NCBI RefSeq assembly: GCF_012396315.1
Contig: NZ_JAAXPF010000007.1
Coordinates: 1 to 64,000 of the forward strand
DNA from: Corynebacterium mucifaciens
GTDB lineage: Bacteria; Actinomycetota; Actinomycetes; Mycobacteriales; Mycobacteriaceae
Length of the DNA stretch: 64,000 bases
Direction of reading: 5' to 3'
Each line of letters begins with the position of its first letter. Position 1 is the stretch's first letter. The translations under genes were made by a program, and so were the position numbers. The notes beneath the pieces were generated by a model, which saw only the letters and a program-made list of their open reading frames with translations, did no database searches and was not told the DNA's origin. This document shows, piece after piece, positions 33,996-41,205 of this stretch.

Positions 33996-35468
33996 CTACT
34001 GCAGCGCGGACGTCAGCTTCATCACGTTGTCCACGTACCGCCGGTACCAGGGCCTGCGCGACCACCGCTCGAGCGTCAGCTCCCGAGACACGGCCAGGTA
34101 GTTCGCACCGAGCTGCTCAAGCGCGTTGATGAGCCCGCCGGAGGCGACAAGCAGGGACGATTCGTAGTTCAGCGAGAACGAGCGGATGTCCATGTTGGAG
34201 GACCCCACCACGCCGACGCCGCCCTCGCGCCCCGGATCCGCAAGCACGAACTTCGTGTGCAGCACGTAGGGCGCCGGGAACTCCCAGATGCGCACGCCGG
34301 CCTTGAGCAGCTGCTCGTAATACGCGGACTGCGCGTGCTGCACCACGAACTGGTCGGCCCGCTCGCCCACGAGCAGGTCCACGCGCACCCCGCGATAGCA
34401 GGCGGAGGTGATCGCCTCCAGCAGCGATTCCTCCGGCACGAAGTAGGGCGAGCACAGGGTGAGCTGCTCTTTCGCGTTGTGCACGATCGTGTTGAACATG
34501 CGCAGGTTCGGCTCGGTGAGGTAGCCCGGCCCGGAGGGCACGAGCTGGAGCACATTGCTTCTCGACGCCTCCTCCGGCCCCTCCACCGCCTGGAACTGCG
34601 ACTCCAACTCCATCGTCTCCCCGGACTCGGTGTACCAGTCCACGGCGAACATGGACTCGATGGAGCCCACGATCGGGCCCTCCAGCTCCACGAATGCGTC
34701 GACCCATTGGCGGCCGGCGCGTCGGTGGCCGCGCATGAGGTAGCCGCGGTCGATGAGGTTGAACGAGCCCATCAGTGCCACCCGCGAGTCGATCACCACC
34801 AGTTTGCGGTGGTTGCGCAGGTCGGGGCGGCGCCAGCGCCCGCGCAGGGGTGCCAGGGGCAGCATCATGTGCCAGTCCACGCCAATCGCAGTCAGCCGCC
34901 GCTTCAACGCGCGGAACCCGGGGTATTTGGCCGAGCCGATGTGGTCGAACAGCAGCCGCACGTGCACCCCTCGCGCGACGGCGCGCTCCAGGGCGCGGAA
35001 CACCACGTCGGTGGTGTCGTCCCAGGCGACGGCATAGATTTCGATGGAGATGGTGGCGGATGCTTCGTCGATAAGCGTGGCCATGCGCCGCATTGTCTTG
35101 CTGTAGTCCGCCCACAGGGCGCGCACTTGGCCGCGGACGGCGGGGTAGCCGGTGAGCTCGCGGTTGAGGTGGACCAGCGACGCGGTCTCGGGCGGGAGGT
35201 GGCGGACCGTGTCGTCGGGGCCGGCCCACGCCCCGTCCAGCGCGCGGCGCGCCCGCACCTGGATGCGGTGGCGGCGGCGGGAGACAAACGTGGAGCCGAA
35301 CAGCAGGTACAGCGGCAGACCCACCACCGGCAGGAGCAGGATGAGCAGCAGCCAGGCGTTGGCGGAGGACGGCTTGCGCCCGCCCGGCACCACGCCGATC
35401 ATGACGAACTTTATGGCGTAGTCCACGACCATGGCCGCGAACTGCCACCAGGACAGGTCGAGCGTCAT
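33996..35468 (-). CDS. cls: Cardiolipin synthase (phospholipase D family)
   Basis: A 490-residue membrane enzyme that makes cardiolipin from phosphatidylglycerol. Two N-terminal hydrophobic helices (about 5-25 and 36-58) are followed by two PLD motifs, NHRKLVVIDSRVALMGSFN (about 222-240) and HTKFVLADPGREGGVGVVGS (about 403-422), each with the HxK(x)4D catalytic set. Length and layout match bacterial Cls. It is convergent with the nuclease gene and upstream of nothing obvious; xthA starts on the same strand 8 nt before it. Confidence 0.93.
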   Translation of the reverse strand: MTLDLSWWQFAAMVVDYAIKFVMIGVVPGGRKPSSANAWLLLILLLPVVGLPLYLLFGSTFVSRRRHRIQVRARRALDGAWAGPDDTVRHLPPETASLVHLNRELTGYPAVRGQVRALWADYSKTMRRMATLIDEASATISIEIYAVAWDDTTDVVFRALERAVARGVHVRLLFDHIGSAKYPGFRALKRRLTAIGVDWHMMLPLAPLRGRWRRPDLRNHRKLVVIDSRVALMGSFNLIDRGYLMRGHRRAGRQWVDAFVELEGPIVGSIESMFAVDWYTESGETMELESQFQAVEGPEEASRSNVLQLVPSGPGYLTEPNLRMFNTIVHNAKEQLTLCSPYFVPEESLLEAITSACYRGVRVDLLVGERADQFVVQHAQSAYYEQLLKAGVRIWEFPAPYVLHTKFVLADPGREGGVGVVGSSNMDIRSFSLNYESSLLVASGGLINALEQLGANYLAVSRELTLERWSRRPWYRRYVDNVMKLTSALQ

Positions 35469-35475
35469 CGGTTGC

Positions 35476-36267
35476 TCATCGGACCTCGTCGTAGGCCAGG
35501 CCGCGGGTGTCGTACTCCACGATCACGGGTGCGTGGTCGGACGCGCCTTTGCCCTCGCGCTCTTCCACATCCACGTAGGCCTTTTCCACGCGCTCGAACA
35601 AGGGCTTGGTGGCCAGCTGGAAGTCGATGAGCATGCCCTCGTTTTTCTGAAACCGCATGGATTTGTAGTCCCAGAACGAGTACTGGTCCTCGTGCGTGAC
35701 CTGGTGCAGCCCGGCCTCCAGCAGCATCTGGAACGCGGCGCGCTCCGGCTCCGTCACGTGGGTCTTGCCCTCGAACCAGGCCACGTCCCAGACGTCCTCA
35801 TCGCGCGGGGCAACGTTGAAGTCGCCCATGTACACCTGCAGCTCACCCGGCTGCACCTGGCCCGCCAGGGACCAGAGGAACTGCAGCTTGTAGTCGTAGT
35901 GCGGGTCGCCGATCTCGCGGCCGTTGGGCACGTACAGGCTCCACACGTCCACCCCGCCGCAGAACGCACCCACGGCGCGCGCCTCGATCTCCGGGTCGCC
36001 CTTCTTGGCAAACCCGGGTTGGCCGTCGAAGTGGTCGCGGACATTGTCCAATCCCACCCGCGACGCGATGGCCACGCCGTTCCACTGGCTCACGCCCACG
36101 TGCGCGACCTCGTAGCCGGCCGCCTCGAACGTGGCGTAGGGGAACTTCGCGTCCGCGGTCTTCGTTTCCTGCATCGCCAGCACGTCCACGTCCTCGCGCT
36201 CGAGGAAGGCGGCGATCCGCTCGGCGCGGGTGCGCACCGAGTTCACGTTCCATGTGGCGATTCGCAT
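35476..36267 (-). CDS. xthA: Exodeoxyribonuclease III / AP endonuclease
   Basis: A 263-residue DNA repair enzyme that cuts at abasic sites and trims 3' ends. Catalytic blocks are intact: RIATWNVNSV at the N-terminus, AMQETKT (metal-binding Glu), YVPNGREIGD, MGDFNVAP and the C-terminal GASDHAPV. The start is the ATG at 36267. On the minus strand TAGGCT (36275-36280) ends 7 nt before it and overlaps the end of the upstream gene. Synteny def - GNAT - xth matches mycobacteria. Confidence 0.94.
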   Translation of the reverse strand: MRIATWNVNSVRTRAERIAAFLEREDVDVLAMQETKTADAKFPYATFEAAGYEVAHVGVSQWNGVAIASRVGLDNVRDHFDGQPGFAKKGDPEIEARAVGAFCGGVDVWSLYVPNGREIGDPHYDYKLQFLWSLAGQVQPGELQVYMGDFNVAPRDEDVWDVAWFEGKTHVTEPERAAFQMLLEAGLHQVTHEDQYSFWDYKSMRFQKNEGMLIDFQLATKPLFERVEKAYVDVEEREGKGASDHAPVIVEYDTRGLAYDEVR

Positions 36268-36272
36268 GCGGC

Positions 36273-36869
36273 CTAGCCTAGCGCCAGCCGCCTGCGGTGG
36301 TGCTCGAGTGCTCCCTCGGGCACATCGCCTATCGACGCCACGCCAAAGGCATCCCCCGCCTCCCACACAACCTGCTCGTCCTGGAGCGTCCACCCGCTGT
36401 CGACGACCTTCAGCGCCGGTTTGCCAATCCGCTCGGGGATGGTCAGGCGCACGGGGAGGTCGCGCTGGGTGTAGAAGGACCGGATGGCGTCGATAGGCAG
36501 GGGCTCAAAGCCGGCCGAGGGGCCCAGCGGCACGGCAGAATTGGCCTCCTCGGTGGTGCCTGTGCGCATGAGCCAGCCGCCGGCCCAGGCCTCCTCGTGC
36601 ACGTCGAGGCGCTCGGCAAGGCGGGCTTCCAGCGCGCGGATTTCGGAGTTGCGCACGGTGCGCGGGGACAGCTTCTTGATGATGTGCACGTCCGCGACCT
36701 CGATCGCCTCCTTCGCGGAGGGGAAACCGCCGACCTCCTGCGGGCGGATCACCAGCGGGTCCAGCGAGACCACGTGGCCGATGATGTCGCTGGCGTGCTC
36801 GCCGCGGCGCTGGCGCACTACGACACGGTCGCCGACCGCGACCTCGTCAGAGCGGAAAATCCGGGACAC
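36273..36869 (-). CDS. CG3035-type N-acetyltransferase, C-terminally shortened
   Basis: A 198-residue protein with a GTG start at 36869, 2 nt after the def stop. The N-terminal ~75 residues form an SH3-like domain (VGDRVVVRQRR, VVSLDPLVIRPQEVGG). The next part, WLMRTGTTEEANSAVPLG then IDAIRSFYTQRDLPVRLTIPERIG, matches the first half of the GNAT region of the cg3035/Rv0428c family, which is an N-acetylglutamate synthase in C. glutamicum. Family members, from memory, are about 300-330 residues. Here the chain stops before any R/Q-x-x-G-x-G/A acetyl-CoA loop, and the following DNA is already the xthA promoter. It is probably inactive as an acetyltransferase. Confidence 0.7.
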   Translation of the reverse strand: MSRIFRSDEVAVGDRVVVRQRRGEHASDIIGHVVSLDPLVIRPQEVGGFPSAKEAIEVADVHIIKKLSPRTVRNSEIRALEARLAERLDVHEEAWAGGWLMRTGTTEEANSAVPLGPSAGFEPLPIDAIRSFYTQRDLPVRLTIPERIGKPALKVVDSGWTLQDEQVVWEAGDAFGVASIGDVPEGALEHHRRRLALG

Positions 36870-36871
36870 GG

Positions 36872-37450
36872 CTACTCGTCGTGGCCGAAGGGGTCTTCGT
36901 CCGTGCCCGGCAGCCAGGTGTGGCCGGCTTCCTTCCACCCGTTGTCGCGGATGACGCGCTTGGCCTCCTTCTTGTAGCGGCCGGTGAGCACGTCGGTGTA
37001 AAGGAAGCCGTCCAGGTGGCCGGTCTCGTGCTGCAGGCAGCGGGCGAAGAAGCCGGTGCCCTCGACCTCGATTTCGTTGCTGTGTTCGTCCAGGCCCGTC
37101 ACCTTCGCCCAGTCCGCGCGGCCGGTGGGCCAGCTGTAGCCCGGCACGGAGAGGCAGCCTTCGTCGTCCTCGCCGTCGTCCGCGGGCATGGTCTTGGGGA
37201 TCTCGGAGGTTTCCAGCACCGGGTTGATCACGGTGCCGCGGCGCATCTGGTCGCCGTCCGGGCAGTGGTAGACAAACAGGCGCAGCGGCACGCCGATCTG
37301 GTTGGCGGCCAGGCCCACGCCGTGCGCGGCGTCCATGGTTTCGTGCATATCGGCGATGAGCTCTGCCAGCTCCTCCACGGGCTGCGTGACTTCCTTGGTG
37401 GGCTCGTGCAGCACCGGATCGCCGTGGATAACGATGGGTCGGATTGTCAT
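36872..37450 (-). CDS. def: Peptide deformylase
   Basis: A 192-residue metalloenzyme removing the formyl group from nascent proteins. All three motifs are present: [10 protein letters not shown] (about 45-54), EGCLSVPG (about 100) and QHETGHLDG (about 142-150), giving the Cys and two His metal ligands and the catalytic Glu. The C-terminus is extended and acidic, as in other actinobacterial enzymes. The promoter on the minus strand is TAATAT ending 6 nt before the ATG, overlapping that of the divergent DUF3263 gene. Confidence 0.95.
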   Translation of the reverse strand: MTIRPIVIHGDPVLHEPTKEVTQPVEELAELIADMHETMDAAHGVGLAANQIGVPLRLFVYHCPDGDQMRRGTVINPVLETSEIPKTMPADDGEDDEGCLSVPGYSWPTGRADWAKVTGLDEHSNEIEVEGTGFFARCLQHETGHLDGFLYTDVLTGRYKKEAKRVIRDNGWKEAGHTWLPGTDEDPFGHDE

Positions 37451-37452
37451 GC

Positions 37453-37462
37453 CAATATATTA
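37453..37462. promoter_or_regulatory. Overlapping divergent -10 region (def / DUF3263)
   Basis: CAATATATTA contains TAATAT on the minus strand (37457-37462), 6 nt from the def start, and CAATAT (37453-37458, 7-nt gap) or TATATT (37456-37461, 4-nt gap) for the plus-strand gene at 37466. The start codons are only 15 bp apart. Confidence 0.55.
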
Positions 37463-37465
37463 GGC

Positions 37466-37690
37466 ATGCTCTCCGACACCGACCTCGCCGTGCTCCGCTT
37501 CGCCGCGCGCGCCCCCAGGTCGGTCGGCGCGCGCGAGGACGCCGTGCGCTCCGAGCTGGGCATGCAGCCCATTCGCTACTACCAGCACCTGAACAGGCTG
37601 CTGGACTCGCCCGACGCGCTCGCCGCCGAGCCGCAGCTGGTGCGGAGGTTGCAGCGGCTTCGCGACGGCCAAGGGCACCCCAACCTCTAG
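37466..37690 (+). CDS. DUF3263 helix-turn-helix-like small protein
   Basis: A 74-residue protein starting MLSDTDLAVLRFAARAP. The conserved core (GAREDAVRSELGMQPIRYYQHLNRLLDSPDALAAEPQLVRRL) is a helical, winged-helix-like domain of DUF3263, present in all corynebacteria and mycobacteria between def and the VirR-type gene. It may bind DNA, but no target is known. It is followed by the VirR-like gene, which has its own -10. Confidence 0.8.
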   Translation: MLSDTDLAVLRFAARAPRSVGAREDAVRSELGMQPIRYYQHLNRLLDSPDALAAEPQLVRRLQRLRDGQGHPNL

Positions 37691-37735
37691 TTGAGGTTTA
37701 CGGTGTGTTGCGCCGGCCCCGCGCATTGGTGTGGT

Positions 37736-37741
37736 TAGAGT
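37736..37741 (+). promoter_or_regulatory. Leaderless -10 box (TAGAGT) of the VirR-like gene
   Basis: TAGAGT ends 7 nt before the GTG start at 37749. Confidence 0.6.
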
Positions 37742-37748
37742 TACTGGT

Positions 37749-38717
37749 GTGACTCAAGACAACTCTGGCAACGACCGCCCCGATCTCGAGCCCGACGCCG
37801 GCTCCACGCGCTACACCCCGTCCTTGCGCGAGGGTGGGGACGAGACTGCGTACGACGCCGAGCTGATCGACGCCGAGATCGTCGACGATGACCCCGCCTA
37901 CCGCGGTGCGCACCGCCGAGACGAGGATGATGCTGATTACGACGTCGTCTACGCAGGTGGCGCCGACGAAGCGGTCTACGACGAGCCCTTCGAGGATGAG
38001 CCGGCCGAGCGCGCAGCCGGCGGCGCCGAGGGCGGCCTGCCCAAGCGCGGCCTGGCCATGATCCTCATCGCCGTGGCGGCGCTTCTGGCGCTGTGGGGCA
38101 TTTGGAAGCTGACCCAGGACGACAACGACGGCGCCGGCGAGGACGCCGCACCGACCTCATCCACCGTGATCGGCACCCCTGCCGCCCCGGCCGCGTCGCC
38201 GTCGCAGGACCCCAACGCGCAGCCCAGCCAGCCGTCGCAGGACCCGAACGCCCGGGCCACCGCGACGGTGACGGACACCGTCCGCGCCGACGAGCAGGAC
38301 GCGCAGGACCCCAACGCGCAGCCCGACCAGGGCGCTGAGGGCCAGCCCGCACCCGCGCCGGCCCCGGCACCGGGGGGAGCGACCCTCGACGCCGCCTCCG
38401 CCCAGGTGTACGTCTACAACAACTCCGGCGTGCCGGACCTGGCTAGCCGCACCGCTGACCAGCTGAAGGGCCAGTTCAACGTGGCCAACGACTCCGCGGA
38501 CGCCGCTGTGATGAACATGCCGGAGCAGGTCTACGGCGTCTTCCCGGAGACCTACGTCTTCTACGACCCTGCCGTGCCGGGCGCCGAGCAGGTGGCGGCG
38601 GATGTGGCCGGCCGCGTCGGCGGCACCGCGCGCGCGAAGAGCGACATCCCGGACGGCGCGAGCCTGCCGGAGCAGGCGAACAACCGCGAGGCCGTCACGG
38701 TCGTCCTGGCGCGCTAG
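37749..38717 (+). CDS. VirR-like LytR_C-domain membrane protein
   Basis: A 322-residue protein with a GTG start. A very acidic cytoplasmic N-terminus (about 1-98), one membrane helix (LAMILIAVAALLALWGIW, about 105-122) and a Pro/Gln-rich linker with repeated DPNAQP units precede a C-terminal LytR_C domain (about 220-322: AQVYVYNNSGVPDLASRTAD ... VTVVLAR). Size, topology and position right after DUF3263 match Rv0431 (VirR) of M. tuberculosis, a protein affecting vesicle release and cell-wall structure. A cell-envelope role is likely by synteny. Confidence 0.8.
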   Translation: MTQDNSGNDRPDLEPDAGSTRYTPSLREGGDETAYDAELIDAEIVDDDPAYRGAHRRDEDDADYDVVYAGGADEAVYDEPFEDEPAERAAGGAEGGLPKRGLAMILIAVAALLALWGIWKLTQDDNDGAGEDAAPTSSTVIGTPAAPAASPSQDPNAQPSQPSQDPNARATATVTDTVRADEQDAQDPNAQPDQGAEGQPAPAPAPAPGGATLDAASAQVYVYNNSGVPDLASRTADQLKGQFNVANDSADAAVMNMPEQVYGVFPETYVFYDPAVPGAEQVAADVAGRVGGTARAKSDIPDGASLPEQANNREAVTVVLAR

Positions 38718-38741
38718 CACCAGCACCCGGGCCCGCCAGCC

Positions 38742-38816
38742 CACAGATGGTGAGCTAAGGATGGTGAAAATACCCCGTTTCGGGCCGGATTCACCATCGT
38801 TAGCTCACCATCTGTG
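38742..38816. repeat. ATGGTGA-type palindromic repeat, copy 2
   Basis: A 27-nt arm (38742-38768) is inverted at 38790-38816 with one mismatch. Heptamers: ATGGTGA at 38747-38753 and 38761-38767; TCACCAT at 38791-38797 and 38805-38811; spacers of 7 nt; 23-nt loop. The layout is identical to the copy at 33921. It lies between two co-directional genes with no nuclease gene adjacent. Confidence 0.9.
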
Positions 38817-38901
38817 CGCAGAGGGGCAAAAACCGGCAACCGCCCGGCAAACGCCCCGCATAAAAACCACCGCCGGAGCCAGCCAAACGCGCCCCACCGG
38901 A

Positions 38902-38907
38902 TAGGCT
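38902..38907 (+). promoter_or_regulatory. Leaderless -10 box (TAGGCT) of ybdK
   Basis: TAGGCT ends 8 nt before the ATG at 38916. Confidence 0.55.
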
Positions 38908-38915
38908 CGAGCACT

Positions 38916-40046
38916 ATGGATCCATTCCGCGACTTTGCCAGGTCCGCAGGCCCGACACTCGGCGTCGAGTGGGAGATTTGCCTCGTCGACCCGGAGACGC
39001 GCGACCTCGTGCCCCGCGCGGCCGAGGTCATCGACGAAGTGCAGGCCAGGCACCCCGACATCCACCTCGAGCGGGAGTTCCTGCAGAACACGATCGAGCT
39101 GGTCACCCCCATCTGCGCGAACACCAGCGAGGCCATCCAGGCGCTAAACAAGGACCTCACCGCCATCAAGGAGGTCGCGGACGAGAAGGGCCTGAAGCTC
39201 TGGGCGAGCGGCGGCCACCCGTTCTCGGATTTCCGCACTAACCCGCTGAGCCCGAAGAACACGTACGAGGAGATCGTCAACCGCACCCAGTACTGGGGCC
39301 AGCACATGCTGCTGTGGGGGATCCACTGCCACGTGGGCATCAGCCACGAGGACAAGGTGTGGCCCATCATCAACGCGGTGATGACCAAGTACCCGCACCT
39401 TCTGGCCATCTCGGCGTCGAGCCCGGGGTGGGACGGCATCGACACCTCGTACGCCTCCAACCGCACGATGCTCTACCAGCAGCTGCCCACCGCGGGCATG
39501 CCGTACCAGTTCCAGAGCTGGGACGAGTGGGTCAGCTTCATGCGCGATCAGCAGACGTCGGGCGTGATCAACCACACCGGCTCCATGCACTTCGATGTCC
39601 GCCCGGCCGCGAAGTGGGGCACCATCGAGGTCCGCATCTCGGACGCGACGAGCAACCTGCGCGAGCTCGCGGCCGTCGTCGCGCTCACGCACTGCCTCAT
39701 CGTGCACTACGACCGCATGCTCGAGCGCGGCGCGGAGCTGCCCACCCTGCAGCAGTGGCATGTCGCGGAGAATAAGTGGCGCGGGGCCCGCTACGGCATG
39801 GACGCCCTGGTCATCACCAACCGCGACACGGACGAGGCGTGGGTGAAAGACGAGCTGCAGCTGCTTATCGACGAGCTCACGCCCGTCGCCGCCGACCTCG
39901 GCTGCGTGGACGAGCTGAACCTAGTCCGCGAGATTATCCAGCGCGGCGCGGGGTATGAGCGCCAGCGCGCCATCTACGCCCGCACCGGCGACTGGAAGGA
40001 CGTCGTGGACACCACCTGCGCGGAGATGTGGGAGCTTACCCCTTAG
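38916..40046 (+). CDS. ybdK: YbdK-type glutamate-cysteine ligase-like carboxylate-amine ligase
   Basis: A 376-residue ATP-dependent ligase of the GCS2 family. Visible are [20 protein letters not shown] (substrate and metal-binding Glu), [54 protein letters not shown] and [14 protein letters not shown]. YbdK has weak gamma-glutamyl-cysteine ligase activity; in corynebacteria, which use mycothiol, its real product is unclear. It overlaps the convergent mrpG stop by 11 nt. Confidence 0.88.
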   Translation: MDPFRDFARSAGPTLGVEWEICLVDPETRDLVPRAAEVIDEVQARHPDIHLEREFLQNTIELVTPICANTSEAIQALNKDLTAIKEVADEKGLKLWASGGHPFSDFRTNPLSPKNTYEEIVNRTQYWGQHMLLWGIHCHVGISHEDKVWPIINAVMTKYPHLLAISASSPGWDGIDTSYASNRTMLYQQLPTAGMPYQFQSWDEWVSFMRDQQTSGVINHTGSMHFDVRPAAKWGTIEVRISDATSNLRELAAVVALTHCLIVHYDRMLERGAELPTLQQWHVAENKWRGARYGMDALVITNRDTDEAWVKDELQLLIDELTPVAADLGCVDELNLVREIIQRGAGYERQRAIYARTGDWKDVVDTTCAEMWELTP

Positions 40047-40416
40047 GGTTCATGCGCCGCGGGTGGTAGCTGGCCGGACGGTCGTTGCGGCTGAGCTGCT
40101 CCTCGCCGCCGTAGAGGCCCTCGCGGCGGGCGATGCGGCCCACGCGCTGCGCGGTGACCGGGCTGGTCATCAGCGCGAACAGCACGAGCAGGACCATCAT
40201 GCCGATGTCGCCTTTTTCATGCACGCCGAAGTCGTCGGCGGTGGTGACGCGGATGATGGTGCCGGTGATCATGAGCACCAGCCCGGTGGTCTGCGGCTTG
40301 GTCACGGCGTGCACGCGGGCGAGGGTGGAGTTGAACCGGGCGGTGCCCACGGCGGCGGAGAAGACCAGAAACGCGCCGGGGAGGATGAAGATGAGCGAGA
40401 TGATGTCGGTAATCAC
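40036..40416 (-). CDS. mnhG: Na+/H+ antiporter subunit G
   Basis: A 126-residue membrane protein with a GTG start at 40416 that overlaps the mnhF stop (GTGA). Three hydrophobic helices ([55 protein letters not shown]) fit MrpG, followed by a polar tail ([18 protein letters not shown]) longer than usual. It is the last gene of the Mrp operon, which exchanges Na+ for H+ and supports pH and salt tolerance. Confidence 0.9.
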   Translation of the reverse strand: MITDIISLIFILPGAFLVFSAAVGTARFNSTLARVHAVTKPQTTGLVLMITGTIIRVTTADDFGVHEKGDIGMMVLLVLFALMTSPVTAQRVGRIARREGLYGGEEQLSRNDRPASYHPRRMNPKG

Positions 40417-40691
40417 AGGGAACCGTCCCTCTTGCGGAAGCGGGCCACGGACAGTGTGGCGATGAAGCCGAGCAGGGCAATGACGATCATGACGTTGACC
40501 ACCGTGGTGTCCAGCGTCCAGCAGATGTAGAGCGCCAGCGCGCACTGCAGGGAGGCGGTGATGCCGTCGTTGGCCAGCAGGCGGTCCATGGAGTCGGGGC
40601 CGACGACGATCCGCCAGGCGAAGATGAAGAAGCCGGCGACGAGGAACACTGCGGCCACGGTCAAAAAGACGGTGTAGATGGTGCTGTCCAT
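40413..40691 (-). CDS. mnhF: Na+/H+ antiporter subunit F
   Basis: A 92-residue membrane protein with three helices. FAWRIVVGPDSMDRLLANDG is the conserved MrpF loop. It begins 1 nt after the mnhE stop and overlaps the mnhG start by 4 nt. Confidence 0.92.
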   Translation of the reverse strand: MDSTIYTVFLTVAAVFLVAGFFIFAWRIVVGPDSMDRLLANDGITASLQCALALYICWTLDTTVVNVMIVIALLGFIATLSVARFRKRDGSL

Positions 40692-40692
40692 G

Positions 40693-41205
40693 TCAGCGTC
40701 CTCCTTCGAAGATGGCGATCATTTGGCGTTCCAATTTTTGCACGTTGGCAATTTCGCGGGCGATGTCCTCGTCGGTCTCGGCGTCGAGGACGTGGATGGT
40801 CCACTCGCGGTTGGCCAGGTCGATGTCGGTGGCCGTGCCGCCGGGCTGCAGGTTGTAGGCGCAGGCGGCCAGGTAGAGCACCATCTCGTTGCTCAGCCGC
40901 ATGGGCACGCGCAGGATGGCGTTCCTCGGTTGGGGTGCCCGGCGCAGGGACAGCCACGCCACTTTGGCGGAGGCCGTCAAGAGGTCCCAGAGCCACTCCG
41001 CCATAAACGCGGCGAGTTTGAGCCAGTTGACCCGGTTGCCGCTGCGCGGGATCGGCGGCAGGGGCAGGGCCAGCACGATGATGGTGCCCAGGGCGAGCCC
41101 GGCGACCACGTTGCCCCAGCTGATCTCGCCCATGAGCAGGATCCACATGAAGGTCAGCCACACCACCGACCACGGCCGGAAGCGGTTGGAGAGTCCAGAA
41201 AGCAT
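40693..41205 (-). CDS. mnhE: Na+/H+ antiporter subunit E
   Basis: A 170-residue protein with two closely spaced N-terminal helices (SVVWLTFMWILLMGEISWGN and VVAGLALGTIIVLAL) and a cytoplasmic domain containing ILRVPMRLSNEMVLYLAACAYNLQPGGTATDID, typical of MrpE. Its ATG overlaps the mnhD TAA by one base (TAATG). Confidence 0.9.
   Translation of the reverse strand: MLSGLSNRFRPWSVVWLTFMWILLMGEISWGNVVAGLALGTIIVLALPLPPIPRSGNRVNWLKLAAFMAEWLWDLLTASAKVAWLSLRRAPQPRNAILRVPMRLSNEMVLYLAACAYNLQPGGTATDIDLANREWTIHVLDAETDEDIAREIANVQKLERQMIAIFEGGR

Noticed and set aside
33935..34129. Small plus-strand peptide (MVRMRQNG...) starting in the ATGGTGA repeat
   Set aside because: Similar-looking peptides arise from every copy and both strands simply because the repeat contains ATGGTGA. 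There is no conserved length, and the frame then runs antisense through cls.
33921..38816. CRISPR or short tandem array made of the ATGGTGA repeats
   Set aside because: Only two copies 4.8 kb apart, each a self-contained palindrome, with no spacer series and no cas genes.
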